Shown here: positions 24,658-33,310 of the stretch, in pieces
How the letters are laid out: every line of letters starts with the position of its first letter
Position numbering within the stretch: the stretch's first letter is position 1
DNA from: Verrucomicrobiota bacterium
GTDB taxonomy: Bacteria > Verrucomicrobiota > Verrucomicrobiia > Limisphaerales > UBA1319
Length of the DNA stretch: 64,000 nucleotides
Direction of reading: 5' to 3'
NCBI GenBank assembly: GCA_022709905.1
Contig: JAKLHY010000003.1
Span: 1-64,000, forward strand
The notes under the pieces: generated by a model
Seen by the model: the letters and a program-made list of their open reading frames with translations, nothing else
Database searches by the model: none
Told to the model about the DNA's origin: nothing
Made by a program: the position numbers and the translations under genes

Positions 24658-27038
24658 GTCTCGAGGTTCCAACCCACCTGGAAGCCCTGCTTGCGGATAC
24701 GCGTGTTGGGAAACGGGCCTATTTGTTGGGCGCCGGCGGCTGCGGCATGAGCGGGCTTGGACATCTGCTCCTGGATCAGGGTTGGTCTATCGCCGGTTCC
24801 GATTTGATCGTCAACGATGAAACTCGAGAGCTCGCGAGGCGGGGGGCGACTCTGTTTCAGGGGCATACTGCCGAACAACTGGAGCAAGTCCAACCGACCC
24901 TGGTCATCTATTCCACGGCAATTCCCGCGACCAATCCGGAGTGGGTCCAGGCCGAGCGCCTCAAGATTCCTCTGTTCCATCGAGCCGTTGTTTTGGCGGC
25001 CATGATGAACCGGCAGCAGGGGATTTGCGTTGCGGGCATGCACGGAAAGACCACGACGACCGCCCTGCTGACGTATGCCCTCATTCGCCTGCAGGCCTCC
25101 CCCAGCTACGCGATTGGGGGGCTTGTGCCTCAGGTCAAACCTCACGCCCGATGGTCGCCTCCACCTCATGCCGGACCCTCCCCCTGGTTCGTGGTCGAGG
25201 CGGATGAAAGCGATGGATCTCTCCGCGAGTTCAATCCTGTTCATGCCATCCTGCTCAATATTGATGAGGAGCATCTGGATCATTACAGCGATTTGAACCA
25301 CATCGCGCGTGTTTTCGGTGAATTCGCCTCGCAGACTCGGGGAACGGTTATCACCTGCGCCGACGACGATGGATTGTGCTGTTTGATGGAGACGCAGCCG
25401 GATGCCTGCTCGTATGGGATGGCCGCCCATGCCGATTATTGCGCGGCGAGAATCGAGAGCCCGGGAGTGTGGCGCTTTACCGTGAGGCATCGGGACGAGG
25501 TGCTGGGACCGTTTGAAACAGGACTGTTAGGGGAACAGAACCTGGCCAATGCGACCGCCGTGGTGGCTATGCTTCACCAGTTGGGCTACAAACCGGAAGC
25601 CATCGCCGCTGCGATCGCTGGTTTTCGCGGTGTGGTCCGTCGCCAGGAGCTGTTATTTGCGAGTGATCGCTGCCGGATTTATGATGATTACGGGCATCAT
25701 CCCCGTGAGATCGCCGCCACAATTCGCGCGCTGAGGACTTTGAGGCCCAAGAGGCTTCTGGTCGCTTTCCAGCCTCATCGATTCACCCGGACACAACACC
25801 TGCTCTCCCAGTTTGGCGGTTGTTTTCGGGGAGCGGATCGGCTGTGGATCACGGAGATTTATGCCGCGAGCGAACCGGCCATCGCCGGAATCAATGGCGC
25901 CCTGCTGGCTGACGCCGTCCGCCAGCAGGGCCAGGATGCCCAATTCATCGGTTCTTTAACGGAGCTACAAGCGGCGGTGGAGGCGGCTATGCGGCCGGGG
26001 GACATTGTGTTGTTTCTTGGGGCAGGGGACATTACCCTGGCGGCTCGCCGGATGGCCGCAAATCTAGCGAACGGAGCCCGGCCCGCCGGCGTGAATGGCA
26101 TGGCCCAAGTCGCCGGCTCGCCGGCCTCTGCGAGCCTCGATCGGCTCCGTCCGGTGATTGACGCGATCTCGGAGGAAGGATCCTGGCGTCGGGACGAGTC
26201 TCTTGCCAAGCACACCTCTTTGCGTATCGGGGGGCCTGCGGATCTGTATGTGGAACCGGCCAGCGAAGCCGAGCTCGCTCGGTTGCTGGTTTGCTGTCGT
26301 CATCAGAAAATACCGATGTTCTTCCTGGGGCGAGGTTCCAATCTCCTGGTCCGCGACCGGGGGATTCGAGGCGTGGTGTGTTGTTTGAATCATCGGAACT
26401 TTTCCCGCATTCGGATTGAGGGGCGGATGATTCATTGCGGAGCAGGGGCTCGTTTAAAGTCGTTGGTTTTGGAGGCCAAACGCCACGGTTTGGGGGGGCT
26501 CGAGTTTCTGGAGGGAATCCCGGGCAGCGTGGGTGGCGCTTTGCGGATGAACGCCGGGGCCATGGGGGCCAGTGTTTTCGATGTTGTCGAATCGGTGCGT
26601 GTAATGGATTCCGCGGGCCGGATCCAGGTAAAAGCGGCGAGCGATCTCCGGGTCGAATACCGTTGCTGTCCCTCCCTCTCCGGCGCCGTTGTCTTGGAAG
26701 CCGTTTTTCGAGGTGAACCGGCGCCGCAGGAACAGATCTCTCAGACGCTGGCGGCCTTTAGTGAGCGGCGATGGAACACGCAGCCGGCTGCGGCGAGTGC
26801 GGGATGCGTGTTCAGGAATCCGCGGTCGATTCCCGCCGGCCGATTGATCGACGAACTCGGCTTGAAGGGCCAGCGGATCGGAGGGGCCTTGGTGTCGGAT
26901 CTTCATGCCAATTTCATTGTGAACACCGGCAGTGCCACGGCGGACGACGTTCTGCGGTTGATTGAGATGATTCGGGATCGAGCCCGCAAAGAGCGAGGCA
27001 TCGAACTGGAAACGGAACTGATGATTGTGGGGGAATAG
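24654..27038 (+). CDS. murC-murB: MurC-MurB fusion: UDP-MurNAc-L-Ala ligase and UDP-MurNAc dehydrogenase
   Basis: A single 794-residue protein joins two enzymes. The N-terminal MurC part has LLGAGGCGMSGLG (24-36), the ATP loop GMHGKTTTT (128-136), EADESDGS, LNIDEEHLDHY and YDDYGHHPREI. A short Ala/Gly-rich linker (about 473-495) leads to MurB, a flavin reductase that makes UDP-MurNAc: TSLRIGGPADLY, RGSNLLV (560-566), LEGIPGSVGGALRMNAGAMG, and GCVFRNP with Cys718 at the usual position of the proton-donating Ser. MurB makes the substrate MurC uses, so fusion joins consecutive steps. The ATG overlaps the murG stop (ATGA), which fixes the start. Confidence 0.96.
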   Translation: MSLEVPTHLEALLADTRVGKRAYLLGAGGCGMSGLGHLLLDQGWSIAGSDLIVNDETRELARRGATLFQGHTAEQLEQVQPTLVIYSTAIPATNPEWVQAERLKIPLFHRAVVLAAMMNRQQGICVAGMHGKTTTTALLTYALIRLQASPSYAIGGLVPQVKPHARWSPPPHAGPSPWFVVEADESDGSLREFNPVHAILLNIDEEHLDHYSDLNHIARVFGEFASQTRGTVITCADDDGLCCLMETQPDACSYGMAAHADYCAARIESPGVWRFTVRHRDEVLGPFETGLLGEQNLANATAVVAMLHQLGYKPEAIAAAIAGFRGVVRRQELLFASDRCRIYDDYGHHPREIAATIRALRTLRPKRLLVAFQPHRFTRTQHLLSQFGGCFRGADRLWITEIYAASEPAIAGINGALLADAVRQQGQDAQFIGSLTELQAAVEAAMRPGDIVLFLGAGDITLAARRMAANLANGARPAGVNGMAQVAGSPASASLDRLRPVIDAISEEGSWRRDESLAKHTSLRIGGPADLYVEPASEAELARLLVCCRHQKIPMFFLGRGSNLLVRDRGIRGVVCCLNHRNFSRIRIEGRMIHCGAGARLKSLVLEAKRHGLGGLEFLEGIPGSVGGALRMNAGAMGASVFDVVESVRVMDSAGRIQVKAASDLRVEYRCCPSLSGAVVLEAVFRGEPAPQEQISQTLAAFSERRWNTQPAAASAGCVFRNPRSIPAGRLIDELGLKGQRIGGALVSDLHANFIVNTGSATADDVLRLIEMIRDRARKERGIELETELMIVGE

Positions 27039-27058
27039 TCAAACCAATAAGTCTGACG

Positions 27059-28021
27059 ATGAGTGAGGAACGAACCTCGAGAAGGGAACCTGTGTGGCGA
27101 ATCACCGTCATGCTGGGCGGGCCGTCCGCCGAGCGCGACGTCTCGCTGAGATCCGGTCGGGCCGTAGTCGCCGCCCTCCGAAAGCACGGACACCAGGTGT
27201 GGGAACTCGATCCAGTGGATGCGGCCTGGACTCTGCCGGCATCCACGCAAGTTGTTTTTTTGGCATTGCACGGAACTTATGGCGAGGATGGCACTGTTCA
27301 GAGACAGCTGGAGACTCTGGGGATTCCGTTCACAGGCTGCGACGCGGATAGCAGCCGGGTGGCTTTCGACAAAGTCCAGACCAAAAAACGATGCGTGGAG
27401 GCCGGCATCCCCACGCCAAGGTATCAGGTGATCGAGTCTCCCTCGGCGTCCTGGCCGGAAGGTTGGGATCCGCCCCTCGTTCTCAAGCCGGTCCGCCAGG
27501 GGTCCAGCGTCGGCCTTCAGCTGGTTCGGAAAAAGTCCGAGTGGATCGCCGCCTTGACAGACGCGTTTCGTTTCGACACGCAAGTTTTACTCGAGGAATT
27601 CATCCCTGGACGAGAGCTTACCGTGGGGATTTTGGATGGGCGAACCTTGCCGATTGTGGAGGTGCGTCCCAAGGAGGGCGCGTATGACTATCGCAACAAA
27701 TACACCGCAGGGGCAACCGAGTATCTTTGTCCCGCTCCTCTTCCGGTGGCGGTGGCGGAACAGGCCAGCCAGGCGGCCCTGCGCGCCTTCCAGGCGGTTG
27801 GCGGCCGGGATTACGCGAGGGTGGATCTCATGCTGAGTTCCGATCACCAGCCATTCGTGCTCGAAGTCAACACCCTTCCGGGCATGACCGATACCAGTCT
27901 GTTGCCCAAAGCTGCGGCAGCGGCTGGCATCAACTACGAATCCCTGTGTCACCGGATGGTGGAATTGGCCTGGAGGCGTGCGGGCGGCATTGAATGCGAA
28001 ACGAACGTGTCATGTGGCTGA
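27059..28021 (+). CDS. ddl: D-alanine-D-alanine ligase
   Basis: An ATP-grasp enzyme that makes D-Ala-D-Ala for MurF. Motifs: MLGGPSAERDVSLRSG near the N-terminus, FLALHGTYGEDGTVQ, LKPVRQGSSVGL, EEFIPGRELTVGIL, the omega-loop region KEGAYDYRNKYTAG, ARVDLML and the metal-binding EVNTLPGMTDTSLLP. The YxxKY-type omega loop fits a D-Ala rather than D-Lac ligase. The 320-residue length is normal. It starts 20 bp after murC-murB and overlaps ftsQ. Confidence 0.97.
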   Translation: MSEERTSRREPVWRITVMLGGPSAERDVSLRSGRAVVAALRKHGHQVWELDPVDAAWTLPASTQVVFLALHGTYGEDGTVQRQLETLGIPFTGCDADSSRVAFDKVQTKKRCVEAGIPTPRYQVIESPSASWPEGWDPPLVLKPVRQGSSVGLQLVRKKSEWIAALTDAFRFDTQVLLEEFIPGRELTVGILDGRTLPIVEVRPKEGAYDYRNKYTAGATEYLCPAPLPVAVAEQASQAALRAFQAVGGRDYARVDLMLSSDHQPFVLEVNTLPGMTDTSLLPKAAAAAGINYESLCHRMVELAWRRAGGIECETNVSCG

Positions 28022-28974
28022 AGTCTAAACCCAAGAATCGGCGGCTGAAGCGGGAGCACCTGCTGGAAGTCAAAGCCAGTTCCCAACAACGGCGAAACGC
28101 CCGCTGGCGGGTCGCCACAATGGTCGCCAGCGTGTCCATTGGCATGCTCGGTTTTGTGGCGGTGTTCTGGCTGGGAGGCGCCTGGCTGGTCAACCGCCTC
28201 GTCTACCACAATGAGGCCTTTTCCATTACCCGGATTGACATCGAGACCGACGGCGTGATTCCGATCGAACAGATCCGCAAGTGGGCTGGCGTCAAGAAAA
28301 ACGATAATCTCATGGCGCTCGATCTCCCGAACATCAAAAGGAACCTGGAGCTGGTTCCTCTGATTCGAGAGGCGGCCGTGGAACGGATTCTACCCCGGAC
28401 GTTGAAACTTCGGGTGATGGAACGGGTCCCCATTGCCCAGGTGCATGCATTGGAGCCGCGGTTGGACGGTGAGGGGGATGATGTAGTCATCTATTACCTG
28501 GATGAAAAGGGCTATGTCATGATGCGGCCGGACAAGTGGTTTCCCGGAGCGAAGGCCTGGCGGTCTGTCGATGCCCTTCCGGTGATTTGCGGGATCGATG
28601 CTTCCGAGCTGCATCCGGGCTGGGCGGTCGGTTCTCCGCGAATCCGGTTCGCCCTGGAATTGCTCCAGGCCTTCGAAGATTCCCCCATGTACCCTTATGT
28701 TTATCTGGTTCGAATTGACGTGTACGCCCCGCAGGTCATCAAGGTGATTACCCACCAGGGAAGCGAGGTCACGTTAATGCCGGACAAGTGGGATAAGCAG
28801 TTTTTCCGGTGGCGACTGATCCACGACAAGGGAGCGGAGCAGGGCAACACGATTGCCACATTGGATTTGTCTGTCTCAAACAATTTACCCGTCCGCTGGG
28901 TGGAGGCCAGCAGTGTGCCTCCGGTGAATTCAAAACCGCCAAGAATTAACCGTGTGAAAAGAAAAAATGTTTAA
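27994..28974 (+). CDS. ftsQ: Cell division protein FtsQ
   Basis: A bitopic membrane protein with a basic cytoplasmic tail (KSKPKNRRLKREH), one transmembrane helix (about 42-64) and a POTRA domain (about 75-150: FSITRIDIETDGVIPIEQIR to LKLRVMERVPIAQV). FtsQ links FtsL/FtsB to the early divisome. The 326-residue length is slightly long, with an extra basic tail ending KRKNV. ATG 27994 overlaps ddl by 28 bp; an ATG at 28012 is also possible. The last 8 bp overlap ftsA. Confidence 0.9.
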   Translation: MRNERVMWLKSKPKNRRLKREHLLEVKASSQQRRNARWRVATMVASVSIGMLGFVAVFWLGGAWLVNRLVYHNEAFSITRIDIETDGVIPIEQIRKWAGVKKNDNLMALDLPNIKRNLELVPLIREAAVERILPRTLKLRVMERVPIAQVHALEPRLDGEGDDVVIYYLDEKGYVMMRPDKWFPGAKAWRSVDALPVICGIDASELHPGWAVGSPRIRFALELLQAFEDSPMYPYVYLVRIDVYAPQVIKVITHQGSEVTLMPDKWDKQFFRWRLIHDKGAEQGNTIATLDLSVSNNLPVRWVEASSVPPVNSKPPRINRVKRKNV

Positions 28975-30226
28975 ATCACCCGAAATTATCGTTGGTTTGG
29001 AGATCGGCACCTCGAAAATCTGCGCGGTGGTTGGCGAGATCAACGCTGCGGGCGCGATCAGCGTCATCGGCGTGGGCCAATCGCGTTCACGCGGGGTTCG
29101 CAAGGGCGAGGTGGTGGACGGTTCTCTTGCGGAAGAGGATATTCGGAATGCGGTGGCGGAGGCCGAGCAAATGGCCGACGTGGAGATTCGCAGCGTATTC
29201 CTCGGCGTGACCGGCGCCCACATCCAGGGCTCGAACAACCGCGGCATTCACACCGTGTTGTCCGCCGATCGTGAGATCACCGAGGAAGATGTCCAGGATG
29301 TCATCAAGAACGCCAAAGCGATCACGCTGCCGGCCGATCACCATGTGATTCACGCCGTGCGCCAGCACTTCATGGTCGACGAACAGACGGGGATTCTCAA
29401 TCCGGTCGGCATGCTTGGCACCCGGCTTGATGTCGACATGCATGTCGTGCACGGCAAGCTGAATCGCCTGCAAAATCCGATCCGCCTCGTGAAGGGATTG
29501 CAGCTCGAGGTGGAAGACATCGCTTTCAACGGACTGGCGTCGTCGCTCGCGGTTCTGACCAGCGAACAGAAGGAATTAGGCTCCCTGGTCATTGACCTGG
29601 GGGGCGGCACGACGGAGTATGTGGTTTACGCGGATGGAGTCATCAAATTAACGGGAGTCCTGGCGGTGGGGGGGGATCACATGTCAAATGATCTGGCGAT
29701 TGGGCTCAAGGTGCCGCTGGGTCGGGCCGAGCAATTGAAGATTGACCAGGGCCGGGCGATGGTGGATGGATCGGTCAAAGGCCAGTGTATCACCCTTCCC
29801 GGCGAGGCTTACCTTCCGGAAAAAAAGATCAATTTGGAGCATCTTCGGCTGATCATGCATCTTCGATTGGAGGAGATCTTCGAGATCATCGCCCGCAGGG
29901 TAAGTGAGGCTGGCTTGTTGGATTACCTGCGTGCCGGTGTGGTTCTCTGTGGAGGCGGGGTGCGAACACCCCAGATTCAGGAACTGGCGGATGGAATTTT
30001 TCATTTGCCCGCCTGTTTGGGGCGCACCCACTCGCTGGGCGGCATCCGAACCGCGCTGGACCAACCCGAGTTCGCCACCGCAATTGGCCTGGTGAAGTAC
30101 GGTGCCGGTCAGATTCGGCGCCGGTCAGCCCGGACCGCCATGAGTCAGGGATTTCGACAGACGGTCCGCCAGTGGTTCCGTGGGGATCGGCGAAGCCGCC
30201 GTCCGTCGTTGACACAAATGGATTAG
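28967..30226 (+). CDS. ftsA: Cell division protein FtsA
   Basis: FtsA is the actin-like protein that tethers FtsZ to the membrane. The actin-fold phosphate loops are visible: VGLEIGTSKICAVVGE at the N-terminus, VIDLGGGTTEYVVY (about 208-221) and the adenosine-contact VVLCGGGVRTPQIQEL. The 1C domain region follows LGVTGAHIQGSN. The C-terminal basic amphipathic peptide (FRQTVRQWFRGDRR) is the expected membrane anchor. The 419-residue length is normal. Stop is 3 bp before the ftsZ start. Confidence 0.96.
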   Translation: MFKSPEIIVGLEIGTSKICAVVGEINAAGAISVIGVGQSRSRGVRKGEVVDGSLAEEDIRNAVAEAEQMADVEIRSVFLGVTGAHIQGSNNRGIHTVLSADREITEEDVQDVIKNAKAITLPADHHVIHAVRQHFMVDEQTGILNPVGMLGTRLDVDMHVVHGKLNRLQNPIRLVKGLQLEVEDIAFNGLASSLAVLTSEQKELGSLVIDLGGGTTEYVVYADGVIKLTGVLAVGGDHMSNDLAIGLKVPLGRAEQLKIDQGRAMVDGSVKGQCITLPGEAYLPEKKINLEHLRLIMHLRLEEIFEIIARRVSEAGLLDYLRAGVVLCGGGVRTPQIQELADGIFHLPACLGRTHSLGGIRTALDQPEFATAIGLVKYGAGQIRRRSARTAMSQGFRQTVRQWFRGDRRSRRPSLTQMD

Positions 30227-30229
30227 CCG

Positions 30230-31579
30230 ATGGCCACAAATATGAATTCAGAAAACTCCGCCAAAATGGGGCTGCCCCTCGAATCTGTCCAATTATCGGT
30301 AAAAATCTTTGGCGTGGGGGGCGCCGGAGGCAACGCCGTGAACTACCTGGCGACCGCCGCGATTCCCGGAGTGACTTTGATTGCGGTTGACGCCGATGCT
30401 CAGGCGTTGTCTACAAGCAGTGTCCCCCACCAATTGCAGCTGGGAATGACCGATCTAAGGGGGGTAGGAGCCAGTGGAGAACCAGAACTCGGCTGGGCCG
30501 CCGCAGAAAAAGATTCCGCCGCTCTACGCCAGCATTGCATCGGCGCCGACGTCGTCATGATTCTCACCGGTTTGGGAGGGGGCACTGGCACGGGAGCCAG
30601 CCCTGTGTTGGCCCGCGTGGCGAAGGAAGCCGGGGCGTTGGTGTTGGTATTTGCGATTCTACCCTTCGAATGCGAAGGCATCCGACGGCGACGCCAGGCC
30701 CAGTTCGGAGTGGAACAGTTGCGGATCGCAGCCGATGGCGTGATCTGTTTCTCCAACCAAAGGCTTTACCAATTGCTGGACAATCGAACCAGCGCCGTTG
30801 AAACTTATCAGTTTGCCAACAAGTTGTTAGGTCAGGCTGTGCGGTGTTTCTGGCAGTTGCTGGTTCAACCGGCGTTGATCCGGATCGACCTCTCCGAACT
30901 GCGCGATTTCCTCAAGGACAATTCTGGAAACAGCGCCTTTGCAACAGCGGCATCCCAAGGACCGAACCGGGCTGCCGAAGTCGTGGATGCGCTTCTCGAC
31001 AGTCCTCTGCTCGAAAAAGGCCGGTTACTGCGGGAATCTCACGCGGTCTTGATCAGCCTGGTGGGTGGACCGGACTTGACGATGTCGGAGGTGAACCGGG
31101 TTGTGGATCTCATCAAGCGCCAAGGGGAGGATCTTGAAATTGTTTTGGGCGCCGCTGTGGATCCCAGTTACGCGGATCGCCTCGAGATCGTGGCCTTCTT
31201 ATTGGGGAAAAGCGTTCCCAATCAATCCGGCTCCGTTCAACAGCCTGTATCCCAGGACGAACCTTCCTCATTTGCGGGAGTGGCGAGTGAATCCTATTCG
31301 GATTTGAACACCAACGTTTTAAGAGAACCAACGATTCGCCCGCCCGCCCGCCTGGTCCCGCCCGCCCCTGAACTCACCCAGGAACGGGCAGAAAACCTGT
31401 TGCGACGTCATAATGGCAACCCCTCGCGATCCCGCAAATTGGCAGACAAACTGATGCAAGGCCAGCTGCCTCTGGAAATTGTCTCGAAAGGACGTTTTGA
31501 AAAAAGCGATCCGACCTATCATAAAGGCGAGGATCTCGACTTGCCAACCTTTATCCGAAAACGCGTTCCCCTCAATTGA
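30230..31579 (+). CDS. ftsZ: Divergent cell division GTPase FtsZ
   Basis: The 449-residue protein has the tubulin signature GGGTGTG (116-122), the N-terminal VGGAGGNAV loop and the ADAQAL segment, a disordered linker (about 330-430) and the C-terminal peptide DLPTFIRKR (about 436-444) that binds FtsA. It departs from typical FtsZ at several places: the catalytic T7 loop NxDxxD reads R218-I-D220-L-S-E223, the loop after it lacks the usual glycine-rich stretch, and GGGGG and NTDAQ are GGAGG and DADAQ. GTP hydrolysis on filament assembly may therefore be altered. It ends the dcw cluster and is followed by a terminator. No second ftsZ is in the window. Confidence 0.93.
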   Translation: MATNMNSENSAKMGLPLESVQLSVKIFGVGGAGGNAVNYLATAAIPGVTLIAVDADAQALSTSSVPHQLQLGMTDLRGVGASGEPELGWAAAEKDSAALRQHCIGADVVMILTGLGGGTGTGASPVLARVAKEAGALVLVFAILPFECEGIRRRRQAQFGVEQLRIAADGVICFSNQRLYQLLDNRTSAVETYQFANKLLGQAVRCFWQLLVQPALIRIDLSELRDFLKDNSGNSAFATAASQGPNRAAEVVDALLDSPLLEKGRLLRESHAVLISLVGGPDLTMSEVNRVVDLIKRQGEDLEIVLGAAVDPSYADRLEIVAFLLGKSVPNQSGSVQQPVSQDEPSSFAGVASESYSDLNTNVLREPTIRPPARLVPPAPELTQERAENLLRRHNGNPSRSRKLADKLMQGQLPLEIVSKGRFEKSDPTYHKGEDLDLPTFIRKRVPLN

Positions 31580-31650
31580 AACGGGATGCTCATCTTCTCG
31601 TTATAGTTTTTAGTAACATTTCGGCCGGAGAGGTGTCTAAAACAAGACTT

Positions 31651-31679
31651 ATCCCGTTCAAAGAGTCGGGATTTTTTTT
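31651..31679 (+). terminator. Intrinsic terminator at the end of the dcw cluster
   Basis: ATCCCG pairs with CGGGAT around a 10-base loop and is followed by eight T. It lies 72 bp after the ftsZ stop and before the next ribosome-binding site. Confidence 0.75.
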
Positions 31680-31735
31680 GGCTATTTCCGTCAGATGATT
31701 GAGATGAGAGACTTGAAAGGAGAGGAAAAACACCG

Positions 31736-33112
31736 ATGAACACACTGTTCCACCCCCTCATGGTCCTTCTGGCCGGTGGCGTGTTGGTTGAGGCTCAGGA
31801 GTTTACCTTAAGCGTCAAGAACATGACTTTGGACGAATCGCGCTCCTGCCCGGGGGGCTACGGCGGCTACGCGATGGTCATGACCAAGGTGAGTGAGGTG
31901 AAAAAAGCGCCGAAGGCCGTCTCCGCGTCGCCTCTTTACGGCAGGATGGATAACGCCAAATCCGAACGGTTGCTGTTCTTTTTGGATGAATCCCAGGGAA
32001 CCGGGAAGGGATATGACCGACTGGTGGCCGACCTGAACGGCAATGGAGATCTTACCGACGATCCCGTTTTTTCAAAGCTGAAGGAAGGTCCTCAGGAACA
32101 AAATGAGGACTATGAGCAGGCCAATTTCGGACCTGTCGAGTTGCCTGAAAGCAAGAGCCAGGGCATCTGGCGCCCGAGGTTTTACGCTGACATGTATCTC
32201 TATAACAAGCGCGAGCTGAAGTCCGCCAGCACCGAAGAAAGGCATATTGGCCAGATTCGGATCATGACAGCTTCGTTGCTCGAAACCACAGTGGAGGTCA
32301 ACGGCATCAAGCAAAAGTTCGGCGTGGTGGATGGCAACTGCAACTTTTCGCTGCCGGATCCGGCTACCGTGACCACAATCCATCGTCGTCCGAACGATCC
32401 CGGCAGTTGGTATCTAATGCCCGGTGATTTCTACGTGCGAGATATGAACGGATCCGGCATCTATGACCGAACCGCCACGGAATCGGATGCTCAGATTTTT
32501 TCATCGGTTGTCTACTTCAAGGGAAAGCCGTTTTTTGCCCGATTAAGCCAGGATTTAAAAGGCATTCGGTTTGAACCCTACACGGGTGCCACAGGCCAGA
32601 TCTCGGTTAAGGAAGGAGTGGACAGTATTATCCTGGGCTGGCAAGGAGGCGCTGGGGCATGGGATGGACTGACGCCTGATATCATTGAAGGAAAGGCTGA
32701 AGTTCCTGCAGGCGCCTATCGAATAAGTTCCTTCACGTTGACGGGCAAGAAAACCGCCAGTGACTGGATAAAAACGACCAGCCGTGAACTGCCGGAGAAG
32801 AGTTACGCGGTCGCGACCGGCAAGATAGTGAGACTCGATGTCGGATGCCCTCTTGTGGTGGAGGTCTCTGCAAACAAGGAAATCGATAATCAAGGAAGGG
32901 AATCGAGTTTAATGGGAGCCGCGCGGAGCCTATTTGGGGGCGGTTCGTCCAAGGCCACGATCCTGCGTCTGGATGTGGTGGTTCTGGGAGCGGCTGGTGA
33001 ACGATACTCCGGTTTCTTTGGATCCGCGGGAGGCTACGTCCCTCCGCCCCGGTTCGAGATCAAGGACTCGACGGGCAAGGAGCTTGCATCTGGGAACTTT
33101 GAGTATGGCTGA
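31736..33112 (+). CDS. Exported protein with DxNxNGD loops; reading frame continues past its TGA
   Basis: A 458-residue protein with a signal peptide (LMVLLAGGVLVEAQ) and a strong ribosome-binding site (AAAGGAGAGG about 10 bp upstream). The family was not recognised. Two loops look like calcium sites: DLNGNGDLTDD (about 102-112) and DMNGSGIYDRT. The C-terminal half is beta-rich with FEPYTGATGQI and YSGFFGSAGGYVPPPRF. The stop is TGA at 33110 in the context FEYG-TGA-GGTC, but the same frame continues with coding-like sequence to a TAG at 33251. So this may be a truncated gene, or one read through. No operon partner: a terminator lies before it and the next gene is convergent. Confidence 0.75.
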   Translation: MNTLFHPLMVLLAGGVLVEAQEFTLSVKNMTLDESRSCPGGYGGYAMVMTKVSEVKKAPKAVSASPLYGRMDNAKSERLLFFLDESQGTGKGYDRLVADLNGNGDLTDDPVFSKLKEGPQEQNEDYEQANFGPVELPESKSQGIWRPRFYADMYLYNKRELKSASTEERHIGQIRIMTASLLETTVEVNGIKQKFGVVDGNCNFSLPDPATVTTIHRRPNDPGSWYLMPGDFYVRDMNGSGIYDRTATESDAQIFSSVVYFKGKPFFARLSQDLKGIRFEPYTGATGQISVKEGVDSIILGWQGGAGAWDGLTPDIIEGKAEVPAGAYRISSFTLTGKKTASDWIKTTSRELPEKSYAVATGKIVRLDVGCPLVVEVSANKEIDNQGRESSLMGAARSLFGGGSSKATILRLDVVVLGAAGERYSGFFGSAGGYVPPPRFEIKDSTGKELASGNFEYG

Positions 33113-33253
33113 GGCGGCACCTGCGCGTACTCATGGCGAGTACCTCAAAATGTGGTCGGCAAGAAGGTGAACGTCAGAGCCATTTTTGACCTGGGACCGC
33201 TGAATAGCAACGGTAAGCCGCTTGAGAGCAAAGTGATCGAGATGCAGCTTTAG
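33110..33253 (+). other. In-frame coding extension after TGA (possible readthrough, Sec or nonsense mutation)
   Basis: Starting at 33113, 46 sense codons in the same frame as the upstream gene read GGTCAYSWRVPQNVVG and then KKVNVRAIFDLGPLN, ending EMQL before TAG (33251-33253). The alternation of polar and hydrophobic residues and lack of other stops look like the natural C-terminal beta domain. A Cys five residues later (TGA-G-G-T-C) makes Cys or selenocysteine plausible at the TGA. A perfect 6-bp stem (GTACTC/GAGTAC, 33127-33143) with a 5-base loop ATGGC lies 14 bases downstream; its loop G sits in third position, so it fits only loosely to the usual bacterial SECIS rules. Confidence 0.6.
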
Positions 33254-33310
33254 GACTGTCGGCGAGCTTGGGAAAGAGCCGCCGTCATGAAACGCGATCC
33301 TGCTCGAAGA

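Noticed and set aside
33113-33150. Firm call of a bacterial SECIS element
   Set aside because: The stem is only 6 bp and the loop G is third, not first or second as bacterial SECIS models usually need; kept as a possibility only.
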